The position numbers were made by a program, and so were the translations under genes. The notes below the pieces were generated by a model. It had not been told where the DNA came from and did no database searches. It saw nothing but the letters and a program-made list of their open reading frames with translations. A stretch of DNA of 27,177 nt from a virus, in IMG/VR virus record IMGVR_UViG_3300047550_001893, positions 1 through 27,177 of that record, one strand, 5' to 3'. Below, piece after piece: positions 7,908-14,830 of this stretch (position 1 is the first letter of the stretch; the number at the start of each line of letters is the position of its first letter).

Positions 7908-8116
7908 CTGAGCCGCTCACGCCCGAGGAGATGGCCACCATGGAGCAGGCGGCCCGCCGCTACCAAGGTGCGTGGACCGGCACCAGCGGCACCCTGGCGG
8001 CACACGTCATGCGACTCATCCAAGAGGTGCGACGCCTGCAAGTGGAAGCGGCGTACCGGCGAGAATTGAGGCGGCCCATGCCGCCACTGAACCACGACGA
8101 CCGGGCGGCGGGTTGA
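7904..8116 (+). CDS. Small hypothetical helical protein
   Basis: 70 residues from a GTG coupled to the upstream stop (GTGA). It is mainly helical (LTPEEMATMEQAARRYQGAW, then AAHVMRLIQEVRRLQVEAAYRRELR) and ends in a charged tail. No family was recognised. It is the last gene of the left rightward block; five bases after its stop the stem of a putative bidirectional terminator begins and the integrase converges from the other side. Confidence 0.65.
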   Translation: MTEPLTPEEMATMEQAARRYQGAWTGTSGTLAAHVMRLIQEVRRLQVEAAYRRELRRPMPPLNHDDRAAG

Positions 8117-8120
8117 GTCG

Positions 8121-8164
8121 GCAGGCGGGTTCCCTCCTTTCCCCGCTCGCCGCTCCCCGCCTGC
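8121..8164. terminator. Putative bidirectional terminator between convergent genes
   Basis: GCAGGCGGG at 8121-8129 pairs perfectly with CCCGCCTGC at 8156-8164 (9 bp, 26-base loop). It fills the 52-base gap between the end of the rightward block (8116) and the end of the leftward integrase (8169), the expected place for a shared terminator. There is no strong U-tract, and the loop is long, so efficiency is uncertain. Confidence 0.5.
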
Positions 8165-8168
8165 TCGG

Positions 8169-9134
8169 TCACGCTGCGGGCCTATCGCCTGGCGAGTCAT
8201 CGGCTGCAGGCGGCGACTGCCGCTGCGGGCCAGGGCCGAGGTCGAGCGGAGGAAGGTAGTCGAGGGCGGACTCCACGCCCGTGATCCGTTCGTCGTAGTA
8301 GTGCATCTCAGCCATTTCCTCGCTGGCATGGCCCAACTGCTTCTTCGCCGAGGCCCCGGCGGCTTTCATGTAGGAGGCCGTGCTTTTCCTGATGGAATGA
8401 AACGGGTGGTATTGCACACCTGCCACCCGGCACAGCACCCGAAGGCTGCCATAGGCCGACATGATGTGCCTGGTGTCTGTCCAGGGCCACACAAGCTCGC
8501 CTGCGGCCCCTTGCTGCGGGGCCATCATTCTGGCCAGGCCGGGGCTGATCTGGCGTGTAATCGTCTCCCTGTGCCCCTTGCGGGTGGCCGCCAGGAATGT
8601 GAGCGTCCGCCGCTCCAAATCCACCTCGCCCCAGCGGATGGCCAGGATGGCACCTATCCGCTCGCCCGTTTCGTACATGGCGGCCAGTTTCGTCGGCCAA
8701 TACCAGCACGCCGGCACCCGGCCCACCATGCCCTTTCGGTGCCGAGCCGCTTCAATCAGCGTCTGGAGATCCTGGTGGGTGTAGGCCACCGGGCGAGGCT
8801 TGGGCACTAGTGGACGACGGTAGTCAGGGAACTCGAGCAGGTCGCCATTTGACCGCTTCATTCGTTTCTTCGCACACCAGTTCCAGATGGTCCGCAGTTG
8901 GGCCGAGTCTTTCGCCACGCTCGCCGGGCTGATCTTGCCCTGGCGGTGGTTGTGCTGGGTGGCCCGGTCCCGCAGGAACTTGGACACCACCAGATCATCC
9001 AGGTCGTCGATCGTCGGCTCTCTGCCGAGGAAGTCGCGGAACCTGTCCAGTGTGTGGCCGTAGAGCTCGACACTCCTGGCAGAAAGATTCTTCAAATGGG
9101 CAATCCGGTCCACGAGCAGTTCACGCAGCAACAT
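8169..9134 (-). CDS. int: Tyrosine recombinase, phage integrase
   Basis: 321 residues from ATG at 9134, chosen because GGAGGAC lies just upstream on the - strand. The N-terminal core-binding domain (about 1-100; LSARSVELYGHTLDRFRDFLG) is followed by the catalytic domain with R159 (ETGERIG), K186 (TRKGH), H246-x-x-R249 (FHSIRKS), H269 (LGHAS) and nucleophile Y279 or Y280 (MHYYDER). It would integrate the phage at attP/attB in the host chromosome. It lacks the added alpha-helical domain typical of integron IntI enzymes. It is the only gene on the - strand and is flanked on both sides by phage genes, so attP should be close by. Confidence 0.93.
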   Translation of the reverse strand: MLLRELLVDRIAHLKNLSARSVELYGHTLDRFRDFLGREPTIDDLDDLVVSKFLRDRATQHNHRQGKISPASVAKDSAQLRTIWNWCAKKRMKRSNGDLLEFPDYRRPLVPKPRPVAYTHQDLQTLIEAARHRKGMVGRVPACWYWPTKLAAMYETGERIGAILAIRWGEVDLERRTLTFLAATRKGHRETITRQISPGLARMMAPQQGAAGELVWPWTDTRHIMSAYGSLRVLCRVAGVQYHPFHSIRKSTASYMKAAGASAKKQLGHASEEMAEMHYYDERITGVESALDYLPPLDLGPGPQRQSPPAADDSPGDRPAA

Positions 9135-9371
9135 CTGACGTCCTCCACGAAAGCCTCCTTGCGGCAGCCTGGCGGCCTCCTTCGACAGCCAGGTCCGTGC
9201 CTCGTTTGGGACCGATCGTAGCGGACTGTACAAGCGTATACATCCCACCCCGTCCGCTAACACAATCGGGCCAATCGGGCCGCTCGGTACTGTACAGAGT
9301 TTCCAGTGCCAAGGGAAACGCGGCTGTTTGCTTTGCACGGATCGGACGATACGATTGGAGGGATGATCGCA
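9135..9371. promoter_or_regulatory. Divergent control region between integrase and excisionase-like gene
   Basis: About 237 bases without a gene. It contains two copies of ACTGTACA (9225-9232 and 9289-9296; the second sits in the perfect 8-bp palindrome CTGTACAG at 9290-9297), a CGTATACAT element (9235-9243), a tandem AATCGGGCC direct repeat (about 9264-9281), and TGCACGGATCG (9334-9344). The last two words are repeated downstream of the excisionase-like gene. A candidate promoter for the rightward gene is listed separately. The repeats fit binding sites for integrase, excisionase or a repressor, and an attP core could lie here. Confidence 0.5.
9328..9355 (+). promoter_or_regulatory. Candidate promoter of the excisionase-like gene
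   Basis: TTGCTT (9328-9333), 16-base spacer, TACGAT (9350-9355). The spacer holds TGCACGGATCG, an 11-base word repeated at 9784-9794, so a repressor bound there would block this promoter. Transcription would begin near 9362, only about ten bases before the ATG. Confidence 0.4.
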
Positions 9372-9713
9372 ATGGCCAACCCGTTCGCGGGCTATATGAC
9401 CGTTCGGCAGGTGATGCAGGAAATTGGGGCTCGCGCCCCGAGCACCGTCACCCGCCTCGCTTACGACGAGGACAAGCCGCGTCCGGAGGGGAAGCGACTG
9501 GCTGGCACGCTGATTCCAGGCCACGGCTGGATGATCCAGCGAAAGAGCGTGGCCAAGTTCCTTGAGGAGGAATCCTCCAGGCCGGCTGGCGTTGGCTTCC
9601 CTCGCGGCCGGGACCGCAGCGGCCAGGACGAGGATGTAGTGGCTGAGCCGCCCAAGAAGAGCAGGCGGGCTGCAAAGCCTGCCCGACCCGCCAAGAAGGC
9701 GAACGGCGGCTAG
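9372..9713 (+). CDS. Excisionase-like helix-turn-helix protein
   Basis: 113 residues from ATG 9372, which has GGAGG about 11 bases upstream; an ATG at 9363 is in frame but only two bases from that site. The N-terminal domain, YMTVRQVMQEIG.....STVTRL, then a basic wing and GWMIQRKSVAKFLEE (about residues 6-62), has the layout of winged-HTH excisionase/MerR-type domains. The C-terminal tail is Lys/Arg/Pro/Ala-rich and probably disordered, contacting DNA non-specifically. Divergent placement beside the integrase supports a recombination directionality or control role; a repressor function is possible. Confidence 0.7.
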   Translation: MANPFAGYMTVRQVMQEIGARAPSTVTRLAYDEDKPRPEGKRLAGTLIPGHGWMIQRKSVAKFLEEESSRPAGVGFPRGRDRSGQDEDVVAEPPKKSRRAAKPARPAKKANGG

Positions 9714-9965
9714 AGAATTCTTCGAAAGTTCGTTTTGCCCGACAGATGCCACTATTGCATATGCAACGACCGCCGTATACATATGCACGGATCGTGCGAA
9801 ACGGGGCGGCTAGCACGGTTGCACACTGCAATCCCCGCGTGCTCCGCACGCTGCAAAACAAGCCCTTTTCTCTCGTCGATGGTTTTTGTTGACTTCCCCC
9901 GCCGAGGAGTTACGATGCCCCACCCAACAGGCAGTGAACACACGTACACCTATGAGGTGACGCAG
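9714..9965. promoter_or_regulatory. Palindrome-rich control region of the early rightward operon
   Basis: About 250 bases with no convincing gene. It contains the perfect 12-bp palindrome TTGCATATGCAA (9755-9766), a related TTGCA-CAC-TGCAA (9819-9831), GCACG-GAT-CGTGC (9785-9797), the word CGTATACAT (9774-9782) and the word TGCACGGATCG (9784-9794). The last two words also occur upstream of the excisionase-like gene. These look like operator sites upstream of the promoter at 9889-9916. Confidence 0.5.
9889..9916 (+). promoter_or_regulatory. Putative early rightward promoter
   Basis: TTGACT (9889-9894), 16-base spacer, TACGAT (9911-9916), a good sigma-70-like match preceded by T-rich sequence. 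Transcription would start near 9923 and run into the ATPase/replication genes. A start there favours ATG 9966 over ATG 9915 for the first gene. Confidence 0.55.
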
Positions 9966-10202
9966 ATGTCGGCAGACCCGCACCACAACGAGTACCTGGC
10001 CGCTGTCGCCGGCCTGCACGAACAAACGCCAAGCCCTGCGAGGAACCACTACGCCGTCGGGGATTTTGTGTCTGGCGAGACAAACGACATTCGCTGGAAG
10101 GGCCGAATTCAGTGGTTTGACGAGGACCGGCCGACGCCCCACGTGGTTGTCAAAGACGAAGGCAGTCTGGAGACGTACCCGGTGGCTGACATCACGCACT
10201 GA
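9966..10202 (+). CDS. Small hypothetical protein, SH3-like beta character
   Basis: 78 residues from ATG 9966, chosen because GAGGTGA precedes it and the likely promoter ends at 9916. ATG 9915 (95 residues), with its own GAGGAG, is the alternative. The C-terminal half (VGDFVSG, WKGRIQWFDED, HVVVKDEGSLETYPVADI) alternates short strands and turns in the manner of small SH3-like barrels seen in phage early proteins. First gene of the rightward early operon. Function unknown. Confidence 0.6.
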   Translation: MSADPHHNEYLAAVAGLHEQTPSPARNHYAVGDFVSGETNDIRWKGRIQWFDEDRPTPHVVVKDEGSLETYPVADITH

Positions 10203-10211
10203 ACACAGGAG

Positions 10212-10226
10212 CCCGGTGGAACCGGG
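10212..10226 (+). other. Small perfect hairpin before the ATPase gene
   Basis: CCCGGT-GGA-ACCGGG, a 6-bp stem with a 3-base loop, lies 9 bases after the stop of the preceding gene. It is not followed by a T-tract. The remaining bases up to 10309 show no clear gene. It could be a processing or attenuation site; a hairpin of similar sequence style (GCGGG-ATGGAA-CCCGC) occurs at 18414-18429. Confidence 0.35.
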
Positions 10227-10309
10227 ATGACCAGGGAGGGGGATTTCTGCCGCTGAGCCAGGACGGCAAGGCGGCATTCCAGATTCCAGAAAACGGAAAG
10301 GACTCGGCA

Positions 10310-11206
10310 ATGGTTCACATTCGCAAGGCACGACGCAGTGCCACAAAGTTTCGGGGCCTGCTGACTGGCCCCAGCGGCAGCGGAAAAACGTGGGGCGGCC
10401 TGCTGATCGCCAAGGGGCTTGGAGGCCGGTGTGTCGTGATCGACACAGAGGAGGGTTCGTCGGATCTCTACGACGGACTCCATGAGTTCGACGTCGTTGA
10501 CCTGAAGCCGCCGTTCACTCCTGAGCGGTACATCGAGGCGATTCAGGCGTGCGAGGCCGCTGGCTATGAGGTCATCGTCATCGACAGCGTGACGCACTGC
10601 TGGAGCGGCAAGGGCGGCTGCCTGGAGCTCGTGGACGAGATTGCGAAGGCGAAGTTCCGTGGGAACACGTGGTCGGCGTTTTCCGAGATCACGCCACGCT
10701 GGCGTGCGTTCATCGACGCCGTCCTGCGTTCGTCCTGCCACGTGATTTGCACGGGCCGCAGCAAGACCGAGACGGCCCAGGTGGACGACGGTGGCCGGAA
10801 GAAGGTCACGAAGTTGGGGATGAAGCTCGAGGCCCGTGATGGCCTTGAATACGAGTTCACCTGCGTGCTCGACCTCGTGCACGACGGGCACTACGCCACC
10901 GTGTCGAAGGACCGCACCGGCCTGTTCTCAGGCGATCCGAAGCCGATCACCGAGGAAACAGGCCGGCGTCTCGCCGAGTGGCTCGCAGGTGCCACGCCGG
11001 TTGACGACGAGGCGACAGTCACAAAGGCCCGCGACGCCATCCGCCAAGCCGAGTCGGTCGAGCGGCTCGACAAGGTGATGGCCACCGTCGCCCAGCGTGT
11101 CACGGAGCGGCGGATCACGGAGAGGACGGCCTGCGACCTCGGCAGCGAGGCGGCGGCAAAGCGGACAGCACTGGCGATCGAGAACCCCACGGCCGTGACG
11201 GCCTAG
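10310..11206 (+). CDS. Phage RecA-fold ATPase, Sak4/AAA_24-like
   Basis: 298 residues. Walker A GPSGSGKT is at residues 20-27, IDTEEGSSDLY follows a strand at about 42-54, and Walker B VIVIDS is at 88-93. This order fits the phage AAA_24/Sak4 group of single-strand annealing-type recombination ATPases. A Glu/Arg-rich helical C-terminal part (about 220-298) resembles C-terminal domains found on other phage recombination proteins. The downstream neighbour looks like a single-stranded DNA-binding protein, a pairing known for Sak4. Role: homologous recombination or replication restart. Confidence 0.82.
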   Translation: MVHIRKARRSATKFRGLLTGPSGSGKTWGGLLIAKGLGGRCVVIDTEEGSSDLYDGLHEFDVVDLKPPFTPERYIEAIQACEAAGYEVIVIDSVTHCWSGKGGCLELVDEIAKAKFRGNTWSAFSEITPRWRAFIDAVLRSSCHVICTGRSKTETAQVDDGGRKKVTKLGMKLEARDGLEYEFTCVLDLVHDGHYATVSKDRTGLFSGDPKPITEETGRRLAEWLAGATPVDDEATVTKARDAIRQAESVERLDKVMATVAQRVTERRITERTACDLGSEAAAKRTALAIENPTAVTA

Positions 11207-11220
11207 AGAGGACGGGAGAG

Positions 11221-11694
11221 ATGGATTTCCGCATCGACAGCAGCGAGCAGACCACGGCGACGCCGACAGAGCGGCAGATTGTGCCAGTCGGCATCAGGAC
11301 GATGGAGATCAAGCACGCCGAGGAAACCACGAGCAGGTGGAAGACTTCGGACGACAACCCGCACGGGCATGTCCTTGCCCTGCGTTTGGCTGACATGGAC
11401 GGCGACTTTCGGTTCGTGTTCGACGACATCGCACAGCACGACACGCCGAGGGCACGTGCATTGATTGCGGCCCTAGGCCGGCAGCCATCTGGCGGCGTCG
11501 TCTCGCTGACACCTGCGAACCTTATCGGCCAGGTCATCACGGTCGAGGTCACGCACTACACGGCGAAATCGACGGGCAACACGTCGGCTCGTGTTCAGCG
11601 GTACGTGCCGGCTGAAAGCCGGGCACAGAAGCAGCAGGCCACGCCACGCACTGCACCGCCGCAGGAGGTGGCGGCTGGCGACATCCCTTTCTGA
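11221..11694 (+). CDS. SSB-like / DUF669-like DNA-binding protein
   Basis: 157 residues, 14 bases after the ATPase gene with GGGAGAG as ribosome site. A beta-rich core (GIRTMEIKHAEE near 24-35, LALRLADMDGDFRFVFDDI near 51-69, GQVITVEVTHYT near 101-112) is compatible with an OB-type fold. The C-terminus ends in a flexible Gln/Pro/Ala linker and GDIPF, close to the DDIPF tip by which bacterial SSB proteins bind partners. Together with the Sak4-like ATPase it forms a recombination pair. The DUF669 label is from memory. Confidence 0.72.
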   Translation: MDFRIDSSEQTTATPTERQIVPVGIRTMEIKHAEETTSRWKTSDDNPHGHVLALRLADMDGDFRFVFDDIAQHDTPRARALIAALGRQPSGGVVSLTPANLIGQVITVEVTHYTAKSTGNTSARVQRYVPAESRAQKQQATPRTAPPQEVAAGDIPF

Positions 11695-11903
11695 TGGACG
11701 TCGTGCGAACGACTGACGACTACCACGCCGCAGTTGAGGCACGGAGCAAGTTGACCTGGCAAATGATGCAGGGCCGCATCACGCGACAGGAAATGCACGA
11801 GTTGGATGACGTGTTCTATGGCAAGTGGGACGCCACGATCGCAGCCGCACAACGTGCTGTGAGTGTGCCGCCGCTACCACCAGGCAGGTACTACGGGGAC
11901 TGA
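11694..11903 (+). CDS. Small hypothetical protein
   Basis: 69 residues, starting at the last base of the SSB-like gene (TGATG). It is mostly helical (YHAAVEARSKLTWQMMQGRITRQEMHELDDVFYGKW) with a Pro-rich end. The pattern 'MMQGRITRQEMHELDD' resembles short L-x-G-x-I-x2-E-E hairpins. No family was recognised. It is co-transcribed with the recombination genes. Confidence 0.65.
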   Translation: MDVVRTTDDYHAAVEARSKLTWQMMQGRITRQEMHELDDVFYGKWDATIAAAQRAVSVPPLPPGRYYGD

Positions 11904-11905
11904 GC

Positions 11906-12088
11906 ATGGACGCAGCGATAGACGATCTTCCGCTTGTTCGACGCACCGATCCGGTGACGTCGAAGCTCGCTGGCCGTGAGGCACGCGGGTTCAGGGGCGA
12001 GCACCACCGGCTCATCCTCGAGGCCTTGGCCGCGTCCCCTGGCGGGGCGTCGGCGATTGCCCAGCGGAAACGGAAAGGACTGCCATGA
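11906..12088 (+). CDS. Truncated phage protein with DPvTS motif
   Basis: 60 residues from ATG 11906. The N-terminus VRRTDPVTSKLAG followed by HRLILEALAASPGGASAIAQ matches the first part of common phage proteins that continue with a helix-turn-helix (the EIA..tGL...V.RRL region). Here the reading frame ends right after the first HTH helix with a basic KRKGLP tail, so the recognition helix and wing are missing. The ATG of the HNH gene overlaps its stop, and the following genes are less GC-rich, suggesting that a transferred segment replaced the rest. It may or may not be functional. Confidence 0.6.
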   Translation: MDAAIDDLPLVRRTDPVTSKLAGREARGFRGEHHRLILEALAASPGGASAIAQRKRKGLP

Positions 12089-12693
12089 GCGACTACTGGC
12101 CTGACTTAGATTCGCTTCGCCTTGACCTCCCGCTATTCACCACAGCAACCGCTGCAAAGCAGGCGAGAACTTTTCATGAGCGTGACGAGGCGCAGGCCAA
12201 CGTGCTTGCAACTCTTAGGGCCGGGCGCGGGATTGACAAAAAGAGCTACGAGGCAAGCGTAAAGAACGGAAGCAGACTCGCTCCTGTTATTGAGCAACTA
12301 CGCAACGCCCACGGATTTGCAATCTCTGGCGACGGAACTTTCGGCAATCCGTACCGCATGGATGATGCGAGGCAGTCGCCGACGCTTGCAAGAGTTACGC
12401 CAGAAATGAAGGCGGCGTACTACGCAACTCCGCATTGGAACTCGGTTCGGCTGTCGAGGCTTTCGCGTGACTTGCACAGGTGCGTTCTCTGCTGGGATGC
12501 GCACAACTTGCGGTGCCATCACGTGTCATACGCAAACCTGTTCAGTGAGCCGCTCGTTGACCTAATGACGCTGTGCGACGGATGCCATACGCGAGTGCAT
12601 CAAGATTGCCGCCTCAAGTTCCCGAGCGGCGTTGATGTTCGTTGTGCCCACTGGCTTGGCTGGAAAGGTTTTGAAACATGGCTTCTCCCGTAA
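12085..12693 (+). CDS. HTH-HNH endonuclease
   Basis: 202 residues. The C-terminal half carries a zinc-ribbon HNH pattern: C133-x2-C136, H145-H146 (RCHHVSYANL), a Glu-x3-DL segment, then C164-x2-C167-H168 and a final His. The N-terminal half (LATLRAGRGIDKKSYEASVKNGSRL...IEQLRNAHGFAI) looks like a winged helix-turn-helix that may target the nuclease. HNH enzymes in phages nick or cut DNA in packaging or act as homing nucleases. It overlaps the methyltransferase gene by 16 bases. Codon use is noticeably less GC-rich than flanking genes, suggesting recent acquisition with the next gene. Confidence 0.85.
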   Translation: MSDYWPDLDSLRLDLPLFTTATAAKQARTFHERDEAQANVLATLRAGRGIDKKSYEASVKNGSRLAPVIEQLRNAHGFAISGDGTFGNPYRMDDARQSPTLARVTPEMKAAYYATPHWNSVRLSRLSRDLHRCVLCWDAHNLRCHHVSYANLFSEPLVDLMTLCDGCHTRVHQDCRLKFPSGVDVRCAHWLGWKGFETWLLP

Positions 12694-13700
12694 CCACGCT
12701 GGCACGAATCAGCGAGGCTCGCAAGGCGCTGGCAGCCGCAAAGACGCTCGACGACGTTTTGCAAATCCGAGACCAGGCGGAGGCGCTGAGGGTTTACGTG
12801 AAGGCTGCGTCAGACAGCCTGGATGCGGCCAACGCGGCGGCTGAAATCAAGCTTCGGGCTGAGCGAAAAGCCGGTGCGATGCTGGCGGCGATGGAGGACT
12901 CTCGAGGAAGGAACCAGCACACCAAAGAGGATGGTAACACGACGTTACCATCCTCACTCAACGACCTTGGAATCAAAAAAAGCCAGTCTTCTCGGTGGCA
13001 GCAAGAGGCCTGCGTTCCAGACCATCAGTTTGAGGAATATCTAACTAGCTGCGTTCAGCGAGGCAGCGAGATTACCCAGGCCGGTCTTCTGAAGATAGCT
13101 GCAAAGTCCGCCGTCGAATCGCCTTTTGAATCCCTTGACGATTACGAGTCAGGAGCAGTGTCAAACCTGCACGACCTGATCATCCGTGGTTTGAAGTACG
13201 GCTGCATATACGCTGACCCGCCGTGGGCCTACAGCAACAAGGCTACGCGGGCCAACGTTGAGGACACGTACAAGTCCACGATGACAGTGGACGAGATCTG
13301 CAACGAGCCGGTGTCGCAGCTGGCCGCTGACGATTGCCACCTTCACCTGTGGACTACGAACGCGTTTTTGTTTGATGCTCGCCGCGTCATGGAAGCCTGG
13401 GGTTTTGAGTACAAGTCATGTTTCGTGTGGGTAAAGCCGCAAATGGGGATCGGCAACTACTGGCGAGTTTCCCACGAGTTCATGCTGCTTGGCATTCGCG
13501 GCAAGCCAGAGTTTCGCAGGCGTGACTGCATGTCGTGGGGCCAGTTTGACCGCACGGCACATAGCAAGAAGCCAAAAGACGTTCGCCGCCTTGTCGAGTC
13601 AGTAAGTCATGGTCCGTTCCTTGAGCTTTACGGTCGAGAGGCGGTCGACAACTGGATGGTCTACGGAAACGAAGTTGCGAAGGCTCCATTGTTTTCTTGA
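12678..13700 (+). CDS. MT-A70-type DNA adenine methyltransferase with N-terminal helical domain
   Basis: 340 residues. DPPW catalytic motif at residues 180-183 (CIYADPPWAYSN) and the following pattern (HLHLWTTNAFL, AWGFEYKSCFVWVKPQMGIGNYWRVSHEFMLLG) are those of MT-A70-family N6-adenine methyltransferases. The N-terminal part (ARISEARKALAAAKTLDDVLQIRDQAEALRVY, AEIKLRAERKAGAML, LGIKKSQSSRWQ) is a helical region often fused to phage MT-A70 enzymes. It probably methylates phage DNA to evade restriction. A perfect 12-bp inverted repeat lies within the variable linker (12927-12955). Less GC-rich than neighbours, like the HNH gene it overlaps. Confidence 0.88.
   Translation: MASPVTTLARISEARKALAAAKTLDDVLQIRDQAEALRVYVKAASDSLDAANAAAEIKLRAERKAGAMLAAMEDSRGRNQHTKEDGNTTLPSSLNDLGIKKSQSSRWQQEACVPDHQFEEYLTSCVQRGSEITQAGLLKIAAKSAVESPFESLDDYESGAVSNLHDLIIRGLKYGCIYADPPWAYSNKATRANVEDTYKSTMTVDEICNEPVSQLAADDCHLHLWTTNAFLFDARRVMEAWGFEYKSCFVWVKPQMGIGNYWRVSHEFMLLGIRGKPEFRRRDCMSWGQFDRTAHSKKPKDVRRLVESVSHGPFLELYGREAVDNWMVYGNEVAKAPLFS
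12927..12955. repeat. Perfect 12-bp inverted repeat inside the methyltransferase gene
   Basis: GAGGATGGTAAC (12927-12938), loop ACGAC, GTTACCATCCTC (12944-12955). It falls in the linker between the N-terminal helical region and the LGIKKSQSSRWQ segment, where the protein should tolerate change. It could be an RNA hairpin, a protein-binding site or an insertion scar. Confidence 0.8.
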
Positions 13701-13712
13701 AGGACTCGTCAG

Positions 13713-14594
13713 ATGGCCCGCACCCGTAGCATCAAACCGTCGTTCTTCAAGAACGAGTACCTAGCAGAGTGCGAGCCCATGGCCCGCCTGCTCTTCGTTG
13801 GGCTGTGGACGCTTGCCGACAGCCAGGGCCGCATGGAGTTGCGACCGCTGCGGATCAAGGCCGAGCTCTTCCCGTACGACAACTGCGACATTCTGGGCCT
13901 GCTCAAGCAGCTGGCCGACAGGGGCTTCGTCCGAGCCTACGAATCGGGCGACATGAAGGTGCTCGAGATACCGACTTTCGGCGAGCACCAGCGGTGTCAC
14001 CCCGATGAGCGTGACGAAGGGCTTCCGCCACCCGATGAATCGGCGAAAACCATTGTTTTTCCCGGGCGAAACGAAAAACCGGGAAATCCAACGCTGGAGC
14101 CGGGAAATCCAACACCGGAGCCGGGAAATCCCCCGGCTTCTTGCGCCTTTAATCCTTCTACCTTTAGTCCTTCTACCTCTAATCCTTTGGCTGCTCCGAG
14201 CACGCCGCAGCGGCGGCGGTGCTCGAAGCCGCCCGATCCCATCCGGTGGTCTGCGGAATCCGGCTGGGAGGGGATCACGGACGCTGACCGTGCGGAGTGG
14301 TCGCAGGCGTACCCAGCGGCTGATATCCAGGTCGAGTTGGCCAAGGCCACGCAGTGGCTCAAGGCAAACCCGAAGAAGGCTCGCAAGAGCAACTGGCGGC
14401 GTTGGCTGACCACCGTGTGGCTGAGTCGCTGCCAGGACCGAGGCGGCACGCACCGTGAGCCTGGACGCAGGCCCGACGAAAAGCCGCCGCCGAAGTCTTG
14501 GCGGGACGAGTACCGCCCCGCCCCGTACCGCCGGCCGAAGGAACTGGCCGGCTTGACGCCCGACGTATCCCTCAAGGACGAGGACATCGCATGA
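13713..14594 (+). CDS. Replication initiator / DnaD-like phage protein
   Basis: 293 residues. The N-terminal domain ARTRSIKPSFFKNEYLAECEPMARLLFVGLWTLADSQGR..LRPLRIKAELFPYDNCDI..LL..L...GFV..YE (1-85) is the recurrent N-terminal winged-helix of phage replication initiators and helicase-loader-like proteins. A disordered linker with short tandem repeats (about 123-165) follows, then a helical C-terminal domain (about 175-240; W...YPAADIQVELAKATQWLKANPKKARKSNWRRWLTTVWL) with the look of a loader/DnaT-like domain, and a basic tail. Likely role: origin recognition or helicase loading for the phage. The tail overlaps the LexA-like gene by 4 bases. Confidence 0.8.
   Translation: MARTRSIKPSFFKNEYLAECEPMARLLFVGLWTLADSQGRMELRPLRIKAELFPYDNCDILGLLKQLADRGFVRAYESGDMKVLEIPTFGEHQRCHPDERDEGLPPPDESAKTIVFPGRNEKPGNPTLEPGNPTPEPGNPPASCAFNPSTFSPSTSNPLAAPSTPQRRRCSKPPDPIRWSAESGWEGITDADRAEWSQAYPAADIQVELAKATQWLKANPKKARKSNWRRWLTTVWLSRCQDRGGTHREPGRRPDEKPPPKSWRDEYRPAPYRRPKELAGLTPDVSLKDEDIA
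14079..14132 (+). repeat. 21-bp tandem repeat, 2.5 copies, in initiator gene
   Basis: Units begin at 14079, 14100 and 14121 with CCGGGAAATCC; the first two are 21 bases and differ at three positions, the third is partial. It encodes PGNPTLE / PGNPTPE / PGNPP in the linker. In-frame copy changes would be tolerated. Confidence 0.85.
14150..14188 (+). repeat. 15-bp tandem repeat, 2.6 copies, in initiator gene
   Basis: Units start at 14150, 14165 and 14180 (TAATCCTTCTACCTT type). They encode FNPST/FSPST/SNP. A second repeat directly following the first suggests local expansion of the linker. Confidence 0.8.
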
Positions 14595-14830
14595 CCACCA
14601 TCACTGACCGCCCCCCACTCACCCGACGCCAGGCCGAGGTCTACGCCTGGGTGGTCCGCCACCACGACGAGCGTGGGTACGCCCCCACGTACCGGGCCAT
14701 CGCCACGGCGTTCGAGATCAACGTCAACGCCGCCGCCGAGACGGTGCGGCGGCTGGTGAGGAAGGGCTACCTGGAGATTCGCAAGGCCCCACGGGGCGTT
14801 ATCTACGTGAGACAGGAGGTGGCGGCATGA
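14591..14830 (+). CDS. LexA-type DNA-binding domain protein (no peptidase)
   Basis: 79 residues from ATG 14591 (ATGA overlap with the initiator gene). LTRRQAEVYAWVVRHHDERGYAPTYRAIATAFEINVNAAAETVRRLVRKGYLEI matches the LexA N-terminal winged helix (open: LT.RQ..V...I......G..PT.REIA..... .S.......V..L..KG.I), but the self-cleaving peptidase half is absent. It would bind DNA without RecA-induced release, acting as a regulator of phage or host genes. The full frame can be read upstream to 14498, but the coupled ATG is preferred. Confidence 0.8.
   Translation: MTTITDRPPLTRRQAEVYAWVVRHHDERGYAPTYRAIATAFEINVNAAAETVRRLVRKGYLEIRKAPRGVIYVRQEVAA

Noticed and set aside
9135-9788. Upstream extension of the integrase frame to 9788 (539 residues)
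   Set aside because: The extra part crosses the divergent control region and the excisionase-like gene, has no recombinase character, and a good ribosome site precedes ATG 9134.
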